From CBDUUP01 sp965370435 (GTDB lineage Bacteria; Chloroflexota; Anaerolineae; Anaerolineales; UBA11579), in assembly GCA_965370435.1 (NCBI GenBank), contig CBDUUP010000024.1, forward strand, positions 1 to 20,989: DNA of 20,989 bases, read 5' to 3'. Within the stretch, counting starts at the first letter, position 1. Each line of letters starts with the position of its first letter. Both the position numbers and the translations under genes were made by a program. Shown here in pieces: positions 6,945 through 15,287 of the stretch. The notes under the pieces were generated by a model that was not told the origin of the DNA, ran no database searches, and was given only the letters and a program-made list of their open reading frames with translations.

Positions 6945-9752
6945 CTATGGAATCCTCAATGCCTCAGCAAATTCACCTGCAGTGGGATGGCGGCGGGCGG
7001 GGTCTTTCTCCAGAGCACGCAGCAAAGTGGAGACGATCTCCTCCGGCAGGTCGGGGTTGAACTCCCGCGGGTCGGGAGGCTGCTGCTGCATGTGGGCGAT
7101 TAGCAGCGCGCCGGGATTATTGTGCTTGAAGGGCAGCTCCCCGGCCAGCATCTGGTAGACCATCACCCCCAACGAATAGATGTCGGCCCGGCGGTCCACC
7201 TCGCCGGAGGCCTCGATTTGCTCTGGGGCGATGTAGTCGAAGGACCCCAATACTCCGGTGAAGGTCAGGCGAGTGGTCTCCCCGGAGATCAGCTTCGCCA
7301 CGCCAAAGTCCATGAGCACCACCCGGAATGGAGACTCCGGGGAACCAGGCGTGGGTTCGAGCATGATGTTGGAAGGCTTGATGTCCCGGTGGACCATTCC
7401 CTGGTCGTGAGCGTAATCCAACGCGTTGGCGAGGCTGGCAACCAGGGGTTGGACCTCCACCAGGGGCAAAGCCTTCTTCCCCTGGAGATAGTGCGATAAC
7501 GTTTCCCCTTCAATGTATTCCATCACCATGTAAGGCGTTCGATTTTCCTCCCCGTAGTCGAACAACTGGACGATATTGGGATGCTTCAAGGAGGCGATGG
7601 TTTGGGCTTCGCGCTCGAAACGAGCTTGAAATAGCGATGGGCTGCTCAAATGCGGAGGCAGGAGTTTGACAGCCACCGTGCGGTTCAAGCCGGGATGGTA
7701 CGACTTGTAGACCATCGCCATCCCGCCGCTCCCGATGAATTCCAGATCTCCGAAGGGAACCATCTGCCTGCCATGCACTACATTGATCGGGCCTCGTTTG
7801 ATCTCCCGTTGGATCTTGGACACCTTTTCGTAATCAATGCCAATGTGATAAAAACGCCGGTCAACGAAGCGCTGGATGGCGCGGCGGGTGGGCTGGAATA
7901 GAGCGCCAAAAAGGGCGGCAGAGAGGGCGATAGCGGCCATCGACTGCTGTCCCCCGGTCAGTACGGTGGCTACCCGGTTGATGATGTAGAGAATAGCAGT
8001 GAAAATCCCTAATAGCAGATAGGATAAAAATCCATAGACCAACGACCGGTTGATGATGAAATCAATGTCATACAGCCTCACGCCCAAAATGGCGATAGCG
8101 AAGGCCGAGGGCAAACCAATCAGCAGCATCGCCGATACCAAAGGATGGTTGAGCGTCGGTTGGCCCTGTAATATCAGGGGGAGGTAATAGAAAGGGATGC
8201 CGACAAAGGCGATGACGACGACGATGTACAGCGCCCACTTGATCTTCTCTCTATCAATCGGGTCTTTGGCATTGCGGAAGGTGTATATCAATATCCCCAT
8301 TGCTTCTAATAGAAAAATTGCGCTTACAAGGACGATCATCCTGTTGCTGAGGTTGAGCGCCAAACTCATGGGGGATACCAGAAATACGGTCCCATAGGTC
8401 AGGCCCAGAATGATCAGGGTCAAGGCGCTTGAGACCCAGGGGCTGTATTTTTTGGCAATGGGGTATGGGGTGGGGAAACTCAAGGTCTCCATAAGGGCGG
8501 CCACAAAGATCATTGAATAGGTGAGGTGTTCGTTGAGCAAATGAATCCAGAAATAGGCGGGACGGGTTAGCAGCGCGAATTGAAAATTCCAGCCATCTCC
8601 CACCATCTGGGCCGCGATCATCATACAGAACAGCATGAACCAGCGCGCCGCGGGGTCATCGGGCAGCTTCCAGAAGACGAATGAACCAATCGCCATAATC
8701 GAAAGTATTCCCACGAATTGAATCCCCCAGTGGTTCAAAATGGCGCGGAGCGGCAAGGGGCCCATCTCAACCGCCAATTCCAATGGGCGGCCCTCCCTGA
8801 GGATCTCATATTGGACGACTGCACCCTGGTCCCATTCCGGGCCGCGCACCGCGACGCCGTTCAACCATTCATCCACAGTATATCCCCCGGCCCGAACGAT
8901 CACATCGTCCACCTGGAGCGAATCAGGCCGTTGGTCAATCACCCACTGGACCCGAAATCCCTCCGGGGCAAAGCTGTTCAAGTCCCCTGTAGCCCCATCC
9001 ACGGGGAGGGAAGAATACATAAACCCGAGGGCGAGCATGAAAAGGATCATCACCACCCATAAGATCCGCCAGCCGAGATGGCTTGCGATGAAGACCTCCG
9101 CGTTCTTCGCCCGTTTCGACCGCCAGGCCATCAATTTCCCGGAAATGAAGTAGGCGCCGAAGGCCCACAACAGCCCAAATAAAGGGTCTAGGAGATAGTG
9201 CTGTTTGGTAAACAAGGTTGAAAGGATCACCACCGGCACGGTTGCCGCCCACAGCCAGCGATAACGCGGTTTCCAATGCCACCAGAAAATAGCCACCAGG
9301 ACGGTGTTATAGGTGTGCCCGCTGGGCAAGGCATTGTAGGGTTGGTCCAGCGCGTAGATCATCCGAATCAGATTCATCCCCCAACCCTCCCCCACGGCTT
9401 CTGGACGGACCACAAAGGTAGGTATTAAAAGATGGACCAGAAAACTGCTCAGGGACATGACCAGGACAGCGGCCACCAACCGCTTGAACAGAGCTAATTC
9501 CATTTTGATGGCTGCCCATATGGCGGCAAACACCCACCACCCAATCGCCAGGATATATGGCGCTGTCCATACCGGCCAGAGAGGGATCCAGTCATCCAAA
9601 AAAATATGCGATGAAAAACCCCCATTGACGTGTTGGTTGATGGGGAAGTAGATCAGATAGACCCCCAAGATAAGAGACAACCCTAAAATACGCACCCAGA
9701 GATTGAGATGAGTTTTATCAAGCGAGGATTGGGTTGCCAGATTTTCATCCAC
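6945..9752 (-). CDS. PAP2-PDZ-polytopic membrane Ser/Thr protein kinase fusion
   Basis: A 935-residue membrane protein with four modules. Residues 1-247 are polytopic and contain PAP2 motifs: RP at 116-117, PSGH at 143-146, and TKQHYLLD at 182-189 with H185 and D189, close to the sphingomyelin/inositol-phosphorylceramide synthase-like subgroup. Residues about 258-333 resemble a PDZ domain (DSLQVDDVIVRAGG). Residues about 338-645 form a second multi-span module ending in LYDIDFIINRSLVYG and FVDRRFYHIGIDYEK, which is normally seen in front of histidine kinases. Residues about 667-935 are a complete Hanks-type kinase: G-loop GSGGMAMVY (674-682), K696, E715, HRDIKPSN (788-795), DFG (815-817), APE (842-844). 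All catalytic residues are present. The start is GTG with AGGAG 7 nt upstream. It likely senses an envelope or lipid signal and phosphorylates cytoplasmic targets, the FHA protein encoded 21 nt upstream being the obvious partner. The fusion is not a textbook architecture. Confidence 0.9.
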   Translation of the reverse strand: MDENLATQSSLDKTHLNLWVRILGLSLILGVYLIYFPINQHVNGGFSSHIFLDDWIPLWPVWTAPYILAIGWWVFAAIWAAIKMELALFKRLVAAVLVMSLSSFLVHLLIPTFVVRPEAVGEGWGMNLIRMIYALDQPYNALPSGHTYNTVLVAIFWWHWKPRYRWLWAATVPVVILSTLFTKQHYLLDPLFGLLWAFGAYFISGKLMAWRSKRAKNAEVFIASHLGWRILWVVMILFMLALGFMYSSLPVDGATGDLNSFAPEGFRVQWVIDQRPDSLQVDDVIVRAGGYTVDEWLNGVAVRGPEWDQGAVVQYEILREGRPLELAVEMGPLPLRAILNHWGIQFVGILSIMAIGSFVFWKLPDDPAARWFMLFCMMIAAQMVGDGWNFQFALLTRPAYFWIHLLNEHLTYSMIFVAALMETLSFPTPYPIAKKYSPWVSSALTLIILGLTYGTVFLVSPMSLALNLSNRMIVLVSAIFLLEAMGILIYTFRNAKDPIDREKIKWALYIVVVIAFVGIPFYYLPLILQGQPTLNHPLVSAMLLIGLPSAFAIAILGVRLYDIDFIINRSLVYGFLSYLLLGIFTAILYIINRVATVLTGGQQSMAAIALSAALFGALFQPTRRAIQRFVDRRFYHIGIDYEKVSKIQREIKRGPINVVHGRQMVPFGDLEFIGSGGMAMVYKSYHPGLNRTVAVKLLPPHLSSPSLFQARFEREAQTIASLKHPNIVQLFDYGEENRTPYMVMEYIEGETLSHYLQGKKALPLVEVQPLVASLANALDYAHDQGMVHRDIKPSNIMLEPTPGSPESPFRVVLMDFGVAKLISGETTRLTFTGVLGSFDYIAPEQIEASGEVDRRADIYSLGVMVYQMLAGELPFKHNNPGALLIAHMQQQPPDPREFNPDLPEEIVSTLLRALEKDPARRHPTAGEFAEALRIP

Positions 9753-9773
9753 AATGAGACTCCTGCCACGGGG

Positions 9774-10364
9774 TTACGGAGAACTCATGATCCTGACTTT
9801 GAAGTACAGCATCCCAAAGGAGATGATGTCGCCATCATCTATCTTACTGGGCACCCCCTGTACTGCTTGGATGCCGTTCACGTAAGAGCCGTTGGCGCTC
9901 CCCATGTCCAAGAGCAAGAGCGCATCCTTGGTGGGGTGCAGGACCGCGTGGAACCTGGACACCCCTTTGGTTATTCCGCTGAATGGGGTCAGGTCCAGGT
10001 CGGCGCTGGGCTTGCCTCCCCTCCGGCCAACGACGACATCCTCAACGATCTCAAACCCGAGAGGTTTGTTGTTCTCCCCCGGGCTGATAAGGATGATTCG
10101 CCAGGCGGCTTCAGATTGCGGGGCTTTCGAAGTAGTGGGCAGGCGGGTGAATTCCATAACCTCCGATTCAACCATCGGCGAGAATTCAAGTCCCTCGTTA
10201 TCCTGGGAAATAATAGTGGTATCAAAGGTTGTTCCCGCCTTGAGCCGCTGCGCTAAATACAGGATAAAGTCAATCAATTCTTCTTTGGACTTTGTTTCCA
10301 GCCATTCACGGTTGAGCAGTGTTCCGTTCAGTTTTTCTGAGTCTTGAAATTCGTTCAAGGCCAT
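9774..10364 (-). CDS. FHA-domain phosphothreonine-binding protein
   Basis: A 196-residue soluble protein. The C-terminal FHA domain (about 88-193) has the hallmarks: GRRGG (113-117), SRFHA (136-140), and GSANGSYVNG (155-164). R114, S136, H139 and N158 fit the phosphopeptide-binding site. The N-terminal half (1-85) is less conserved, with a helical stretch (28-42) and a Thr pair cluster (T45, T46, T49, T50) followed by acidic residues. Placement of threonines ahead of an FHA domain recalls GarA/OdhI, where phosphorylation there closes the domain on itself; this is only an analogy. The gene is first in the operon with the kinase and WD40 lipoprotein. GAGGGA lies close to the ATG. Confidence 0.88.
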   Translation of the reverse strand: MALNEFQDSEKLNGTLLNREWLETKSKEELIDFILYLAQRLKAGTTFDTTIISQDNEGLEFSPMVESEVMEFTRLPTTSKAPQSEAAWRIILISPGENNKPLGFEIVEDVVVGRRGGKPSADLDLTPFSGITKGVSRFHAVLHPTKDALLLLDMGSANGSYVNGIQAVQGVPSKIDDGDIISFGMLYFKVRIMSSP

Positions 10365-10412
10365 CTTCCCTCACTTGATAATAACTAGTTTCTAAAAAAT
10401 TCTCTGTGAAAA

Positions 10413-10421
10413 ATTATACCA
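10413..10421 (-). promoter_or_regulatory. Extended -10 promoter of the FHA-kinase-WD40 operon
   Basis: The minus strand reads TGGTATAAT, a perfect TATAAT with a TGn extension. The predicted start of transcription would give a leader of about 40 nt before the FHA start codon at 10364. No good -35 hexamer is found 16-18 bp upstream; instead an inverted repeat occupies that position. Confidence 0.6.
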
Positions 10422-10425
10422 GAGG

Positions 10426-10450
10426 ATGCTTATACTGCATGATTAAGCAT
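10426..10450. promoter_or_regulatory. Inverted repeat overlapping the -35 region, candidate operator
   Basis: ATGCTTA (10426-10432) and TAAGCAT (10444-10450) are perfect 7-bp arms separated by 11 bp, giving a 25-bp site with 18-bp centre spacing. It begins 5 bp upstream of the extended -10 and covers the -35 region. An activator site would explain the absent -35 box; a repressor site is equally possible. Confidence 0.45.
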
Positions 10451-10541
10451 ACCCAGATTCCCCGTCCGGGTAAACCGCCCATTTCTCCTACTTTCAGCCT
10501 CTTTCAATTGTTTTAGCGTTCCCAGCGAGACGCTTCTCCGG

Positions 10542-11429
10542 TTAGGCTGCGCTGTACTCCTCCTCCAACCGCCGCATCTCCATGAAAGAAGCGATGCTGA
10601 CCTCGATCATCTCCAGGGTGGGTTCGTGGGTGGTCAGGCGCTGGAGGGCCAGGTTGGGCTTGGTCAGCCAGCGCACCGGCGCCCAGTGCATGTGCCCCGC
10701 CGTCCAGCGGATGTACTCGTAAGCCAGGCTGGACAACACCGGGATCATCAGCACCCGGATCGCCAGCCGGGTGAGCAGAGGCAGCGGACCCATCAGCGTG
10801 AACAGCAATATGGAAAACAGGATCACCGTGAGCAGGAATGCGGTGCCGCAGCGGGGATGTTCGATGGAGTGTTGGGAGACGACCTCGGGGGTCAGTTCGG
10901 CCCCGGCTTCAAAGGCGTTGATGGTCTTATGCTCCGCGCCGTGATAGGCGAAGACCCGGCCCACCTCGTCCCATTTGCCCACCGCCCAGATATAACCCAC
11001 CAGCAGCAGCAGCCGCGCCCCGCCCTCCAGCAGATTGTTCCACCAGGGACTCATCTCCACGTACTCTCCGATCAGGTGGCCTACCCCGGCGGGCAGCATG
11101 AAGAACAAGCCCACCGAAAACGCCAGCGAGAGTCCCAGCGTGAGGTAGAGGATGGGCCCCTCGATCTGTTCGTCCTCGCCGGTCTGGAGATTGGCGGAGA
11201 TGGTGAGGGTCCGCATCCCCAGAACCAGCGCGTCCCACAACATCACCAGGCCGCGCAGGAAGGGGATCTTGACGATGCGGCTCTGGTAGATAGCGCCCAG
11301 GGGTTCGGTGTGCAGGACGATCTCGCCATGAGGGTCGCGCATGGCCAGGGCGACGGCTTTGGCGCCTCGCATCATCACGCCTTCGATGACGGCTTGGCCG
11401 CCGTAGGTAGGGAGTTTGGGTTCGCTCAT
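10542..11429 (-). CDS. DUF1385 (YqhQ-like) integral membrane protein
   Basis: A 295-residue membrane protein of the DUF1385 family, whose Bacillus member is YqhQ. Conserved marks are GGQAVIEGVMMRG (10-22), YHGAEHKT (162-169) and HPRCGT (191-196); the His/Glu/Cys in the last two resemble a metal site. Hydrophobic spans are at about 92-118, 135-152 and 197-235. The molecular role is not established. It begins 3 nt after the dipeptidase stop codon (TAA-CCC-ATG), so translation is probably coupled. Confidence 0.9.
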   Translation of the reverse strand: MSEPKLPTYGGQAVIEGVMMRGAKAVALAMRDPHGEIVLHTEPLGAIYQSRIVKIPFLRGLVMLWDALVLGMRTLTISANLQTGEDEQIEGPILYLTLGLSLAFSVGLFFMLPAGVGHLIGEYVEMSPWWNNLLEGGARLLLLVGYIWAVGKWDEVGRVFAYHGAEHKTINAFEAGAELTPEVVSQHSIEHPRCGTAFLLTVILFSILLFTLMGPLPLLTRLAIRVLMIPVLSSLAYEYIRWTAGHMHWAPVRWLTKPNLALQRLTTHEPTLEMIEVSIASFMEMRRLEEEYSAA

Positions 11430-11432
11430 GGG

Positions 11433-12809
11433 TTAGGCCGCCAGATTGTAGATGAAGTGGATGAATGCGTCAATGCCCTTGTAGAGGGTGGGGAGGTGCT
11501 GCTTCTCGTTGGGCGCGTGCAGATTGTCATCGGGGAGGCCGAAGCCGCAAAGCACCGAATCCACCCCTAATATCTTCTGCATCTGGGCCACCACCGGCAC
11601 GCTGCCCCCTTCCCGCTTGAATACCGGACGCACGCCCCAGACCGTCTCCTGGGCCTGGGCCAGGGCCTGGGCGGCGGGGGATCGGGGGTCGCTGAGGGAG
11701 GCCGGGCTGCCGGTCATTTGTTCCAACACCCAATGGATGCCGGGGGGAGCCTTCTCTTTCAGATATTGGCGCAGGGATTGGTAGACCTCTTCGGGGTCCT
11801 GGTCGGGGACCAGGCGGCAGGAGATCTTGGCCATCGCCTGGGCGGGCAGCGCCGTCTTGGCCCCCTCGCCGGTGAAACCGGAGAGCAGGCCGTTCACGTC
11901 CAGGGTGGGGCGCGCCCCGGCCCGCTCGACCGGAGTATAGCCAGCCTCGCCCCAGAGAGCCGGCGCGCCGGTCTGTTTTAGATAGAAGTCCTCGCCCATG
12001 GGCAGCCGGGCCAGTTCAGCGCGCTCGGCGTTGTCAATGGCGCGGACTTTGTCGTAGAAGCCGGGCAGGGTGATGCGGCCCTGGTCGTCGTGCATCCCGG
12101 CGATGAGCTTGGCCAGGGCGTTGGCGGGGTTCAACACCGTGCCGCCGAACGTGCCCGAGTGGAGGTCATGGTCGGGGCCGGAGACTCGCAGTTCGAAGTA
12201 AGCCAGGCCGCGCAGGGCGTAAGTGATGGTGGGCAGGTCGGGGGCCAGCATCCCGGCGTCCGGGTTGAGGGCGAAATCGCAGGCCAGCAGGTCTTTGTTC
12301 TCCTCGATGAAAGCCCCCAGACTGGGAGAGCCGATCTCCTCCTCGCCTTCGAGCAGGAATTTGAGGTTGATGGGCAAGGCTCCGGCGTGGACCACCGATT
12401 CAACCGCTTTGAGGCTGGCGATCACCTGGCCCTTCATGTCCGAGGCCCCGCGCCCGTAAAGGTTCTCGCCCCGCTCGGTGGGGTCGAAGGCGCCCGATTC
12501 CCAGAGTTCGACCGGGTCGGGGGGCTGTACGTCGTAATGGCCGTAGATGAGAGCCGTGGGAGTATCCTCCCCGGCCGCCAGAGATTCCCCATAGACCACC
12601 GGATGCCCGGCGGTGGGCAGGATGGCGACGTTATCCAGCCCCAGGCCCCGGAGCTGGGCGGCCAGCCATTCAGCGGCTTTCTGCATGTCCGCCTGGTGGG
12701 CCGGGTCGGTGGAGATGGAGGGGATGCGCACCAGGTCTTTGAGTTCGTCCAGGAAGCGGGCGCGGTTCTCCTGGGCGAATTGAAGGGCTGTGGATCGTTG
12801 GTCGGTCAT
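11433..12809 (-). CDS. M20-family metallopeptidase (dipeptidase)
   Basis: A 458-residue cytoplasmic zinc peptidase of the M20 family, close to CNDP-like dipeptidases in length and motifs. GHYDVQPPDP (90-99) gives ligand H91 and catalytic D93. GASDMKG (121-127) gives the bridging D124. EGEEEIGS (154-161) gives general base E157 and ligand E158. D184 and H431 (DDNLHAPNEK) complete the two-zinc site. A dimerisation/lid domain is inserted at about 210-330 (GPDHDLHSGTFGG near 210). It probably hydrolyses dipeptides for amino-acid recycling. AGAGG lies about 9 nt before the ATG, and a TATAAT box is 62 nt upstream. Confidence 0.93.
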   Translation of the reverse strand: MTDQRSTALQFAQENRARFLDELKDLVRIPSISTDPAHQADMQKAAEWLAAQLRGLGLDNVAILPTAGHPVVYGESLAAGEDTPTALIYGHYDVQPPDPVELWESGAFDPTERGENLYGRGASDMKGQVIASLKAVESVVHAGALPINLKFLLEGEEEIGSPSLGAFIEENKDLLACDFALNPDAGMLAPDLPTITYALRGLAYFELRVSGPDHDLHSGTFGGTVLNPANALAKLIAGMHDDQGRITLPGFYDKVRAIDNAERAELARLPMGEDFYLKQTGAPALWGEAGYTPVERAGARPTLDVNGLLSGFTGEGAKTALPAQAMAKISCRLVPDQDPEEVYQSLRQYLKEKAPPGIHWVLEQMTGSPASLSDPRSPAAQALAQAQETVWGVRPVFKREGGSVPVVAQMQKILGVDSVLCGFGLPDDNLHAPNEKQHLPTLYKGIDAFIHFIYNLAA

Positions 12810-12871
12810 TTATATTTGCCTCTGCATTCGATTTTTCATGATGAAGGATGATTTATGCCTAAAACAGTCTG

Positions 12872-12877
12872 ATTATA
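12872..12877 (-). promoter_or_regulatory. Candidate -10 box of the dipeptidase-DUF1385 operon
   Basis: A perfect TATAAT on the minus strand, 62 nt before the dipeptidase start in a 114-bp AT-rich spacer. No good -35 hexamer is visible at 16-18 bp. Confidence 0.4.
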
Positions 12878-12923
12878 CCTTCCATTGAGTGAAAATAGCA
12901 TCAGTATTTTATTAATTTTGCGG

Positions 12924-15071
12924 CTAAGAATAAAAAGCATAATTGTTCTTGCCAGTTTTCTTGACCCGGTACATGGCGTCGTCGGCTTTTCTCAGCAGGG
13001 TTTCAACCTCCTCGCCATCATCTGGATAGAAGCTGATGCCGATACTGGCGGTGACGATGGTTTCATTTCCTTTGATCTCGAAAGGCTGGGAGAGATGAGC
13101 CAGGATTTTCTCCGTCACGCTGGCGGCGTTCTCCCGGTCGGTGATATTTTCCAGAATGAAGGTGAACTCATCCCCGGAGAGATGAGCCACAGTGTCGCTC
13201 TCCCGCAAACAGCTTTTCAGCCGCTCTGCCATCGCCTGGAGAAATTGGTCGCCCTGCTCGTGTCCATAGGTGTCGTTGATGCCTTTGAGATTGTCCAGGT
13301 CGAGGAACAAAACCGCCAGGAACGAATTATTGCGTTTTGATTGGGCCAGGGCGTGGTTCAGCCGGTCGTGGAAGAGGATGCGGTTGGGCAGGTCGGTGAG
13401 AGAGTGATGGGTTGCCAGATGCTCCATCCGTTGTTCGGCCTCTTTGCGCTTGGAGATGTCCTGGGTGATGCCCCGGAATCCGGTGGGGTCTCCCCCTGAA
13501 TTCAAGATCAAGGAAACGGAACTGGTTAAATAACGCTTGGCCCCATCTTTGGTAATTATTTCCCAATCAACTCCCTGAAGTGGTTGTCCAGTTCGATAGA
13601 CTCGATTAAAAGCCTCATAGAGTTTGGCTGCGTTCTGCTCATCGGTGTAGTCCCGGTTGTTCATGCCCATCAATTCTTCTGTTGAGTAGCCCATGATTTC
13701 ACCGGCATGGTCGTTGAGGAAGGTGAAATTCCCGGCCAGGTCAACCTCGAAGTAGATCTCTTGGATGCTTTCGAGGATGGTCCGGTATCGGGCCTCGCTT
13801 TCCCGCAGGGCTTGTTCGGCCTTGACCCGCTCGGTGATGTCAATGATGGAGACGAAGACCTGCGACCAGGAGTCCTCGTATCCAGGGGCGATGGAGAGTC
13901 TCAGGCTGACGTTCATTTTTTCCCCCTGCATGGTTTGGTTCACGATCTCGATCTTAAATGCCGTCTTTCCCTCGGCCAGGGTGATGAGTTCTTCTTTGAA
14001 TACCGAATAGGTCTCGTCCCGGAATACTTGGTCCAATTGTCCCAGCAAGTGTTCTTTGCTCTGGGCTTTATACAAAGAGACGGTGGCGTCGTTCACATCT
14101 TTGATCTCGGCCAACCTGGCGCACTCCACCACCGCTTCGGGGTTGGCGTCGAAATAGGCGCGGAAATCGTCAATCCCCTGATTCTTGAGGGCGTCAATGT
14201 ACAGTTTGATCTTGGAAAAGTCTTCGTCCCAGAGCGAGATGGGAGAATCCTCAAAGAGGTTGCGGTAGCGGGCCTCACTGGCTTGGAGGGCCTGCTCGTT
14301 GCGTTTGCGATTGGTGAGGTCGCGGCTAAAAACCACCGCGCCGATGAATTCGTCGTTGGCGTTGTAGATGGCTTTGCCTTTTCTCCAGATGGGGATGATG
14401 ACCCCAGCTTGGTTGAGGATATTGAACTCCCCCTCGTTTGAGCCGGTGGTTCTCAAAGTCTTTCCCAGCTTACGCTGCAGGTCAGTTTTGTCGACGAAAA
14501 AATCGGTGGTGTGTTTCCCTTCTATCTCTTGGGGTGGGTATCCGACCAGTTTTTGGTGGGCGGGGTTGCTGTACATAATTATCCCCTGGGCATCTAATAC
14601 TTCTACGGCATCGGGAGCGGCGTCGAACAAAATGCGGTAGCGCCGCTCGCTTTCCCGCAGGGCTTGGTCGGCCAGTTTCCGTTCGGTGATGTCGGTGTGG
14701 ATGCCGAATGCGCCCACCACCTGGTCTCGCTCATCCTTGACCGGCGCTCCAGCTACCTGGACCCAGATGTATTCCCCATTCTTTTTTCGGACCCGGGTTT
14801 CATAGCGGTCTGAAATCCCCCGCTGGCGCAGGCGGATCTTTTTGAGTTGTTTTTTCTGTTCAGCATCATCGAACAGGATCTGGTTGAGATCATTACCGGT
14901 CAGTTCTTCCCGGGTATAGCCCACCATTTCACAGAAACGGTCATTGACAAATTGGATAACGTTTTGGTTATCAATTTGGATCAGGCCCTCGTTCATGTGT
15001 TCGACCAGCAAGCGATAGATCTGGCTGGCCTGGGGCGAATTTTCCCCGGGGGGTGTGGAATCTTCCATCAT
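12924..15071 (-). CDS. Multi-PAS diguanylate cyclase
   Basis: A 715-residue soluble signalling protein with four PAS/PAC units (about 15-133, 143-257, 265-416, 426-545) and a C-terminal GGDEF domain (about 550-715). PAC ends are marked by DITERK (127-132), DLTNRK (251-256), DITERVKAEQ (411-420) and DISKRKEAEQ (538-547). The cyclase part has D591, N599 and D600-T-Y-G-H, a product-inhibition site RESD (623-626) exactly five residues before the signature, and the signature itself as SGDEF (632-636) instead of GGDEF. All other active-site residues are present, so c-di-GMP synthesis is likely but not certain. No EAL domain or membrane span is present, so the input is a cytoplasmic cue. The two ATG codons at 15071/15068 lack a clear Shine-Dalgarno site. 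Confidence 0.93.
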   Translation of the reverse strand: MMEDSTPPGENSPQASQIYRLLVEHMNEGLIQIDNQNVIQFVNDRFCEMVGYTREELTGNDLNQILFDDAEQKKQLKKIRLRQRGISDRYETRVRKKNGEYIWVQVAGAPVKDERDQVVGAFGIHTDITERKLADQALRESERRYRILFDAAPDAVEVLDAQGIIMYSNPAHQKLVGYPPQEIEGKHTTDFFVDKTDLQRKLGKTLRTTGSNEGEFNILNQAGVIIPIWRKGKAIYNANDEFIGAVVFSRDLTNRKRNEQALQASEARYRNLFEDSPISLWDEDFSKIKLYIDALKNQGIDDFRAYFDANPEAVVECARLAEIKDVNDATVSLYKAQSKEHLLGQLDQVFRDETYSVFKEELITLAEGKTAFKIEIVNQTMQGEKMNVSLRLSIAPGYEDSWSQVFVSIIDITERVKAEQALRESEARYRTILESIQEIYFEVDLAGNFTFLNDHAGEIMGYSTEELMGMNNRDYTDEQNAAKLYEAFNRVYRTGQPLQGVDWEIITKDGAKRYLTSSVSLILNSGGDPTGFRGITQDISKRKEAEQRMEHLATHHSLTDLPNRILFHDRLNHALAQSKRNNSFLAVLFLDLDNLKGINDTYGHEQGDQFLQAMAERLKSCLRESDTVAHLSGDEFTFILENITDRENAASVTEKILAHLSQPFEIKGNETIVTASIGISFYPDDGEEVETLLRKADDAMYRVKKTGKNNYAFYS

Positions 15072-15133
15072 TGAATTGGTCGTGGAGAAGCCAAGTTAGT
15101 TTTATTGTCAGACAAGTATATTAACCATCCCAT

Positions 15134-15139
15134 AGTATA
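15134..15139 (-). promoter_or_regulatory. Weak candidate -10 box of the PAS-GGDEF gene
   Basis: TATACT on the minus strand, 62 nt before the start codon in AT-rich DNA. The hexamer 17 bp upstream (CTCAAA) matches TTGACA in only three positions. Confidence 0.22.
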
Positions 15140-15206
15140 GTACAAAAATAGGCAATTTTGAGATTTCCAGCCTGGGTGTGATTAAAATTAGACCATTGTT
15201 CTTTCT

Positions 15207-15269
15207 ACCACCAAGCCCCAAAGGCGCAACGACAAAAGGTTTTTCTTCGTGTCTTTGTGCCTTGGTGGT
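15207..15269. repeat. Inverted pair of 8-bp tandem repeats
   Basis: The right arm holds 8-mers CTTCGTGT, CTTTGTGC and CTTGGTGG (15245-15268). The left arm holds the inverted, more diverged series CCACCAAG, CCCCAAAG, GCGCAACG and ACAAAAGG (15208-15239). The outer 9 bp (15207-15215 and 15261-15269) pair perfectly. A T-rich stretch follows only on the plus strand, where no gene ends, so a terminator role for the minus-strand methyltransferase gene is not supported. The same 8-mer family recurs at 17037. Confidence 0.75.
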
Positions 15270-15287
15270 TAATGTTTTTTGTTACTC

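Noticed and set aside
5717..10364. Known antiphage system of kinase plus WD40 type
   Set aside because: There is no NACHT, nuclease or other effector domain, and the WD40 protein is a lipoprotein outside the cell. A signalling role fits better.
10501..10541. Terminator after the DUF1385 gene
   Set aside because: Only a 5-bp stem (AGCGT/ACGCT) is visible and it is followed by AAAACAATT, so it does not support a call.
10626..11570. Long plus-strand open frame opposite DUF1385 and the dipeptidase end
   Set aside because: It is antisense to two genes with clear family motifs and has a biased Gln/His/Gly composition with no recognisable domain.
15207..15269. Intrinsic terminator of the methyltransferase gene
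   Set aside because: On the transcribed (minus) strand the stem is followed by AGAAAGAAC and not by a T-run. The T-rich side faces the plus strand, where no gene ends.
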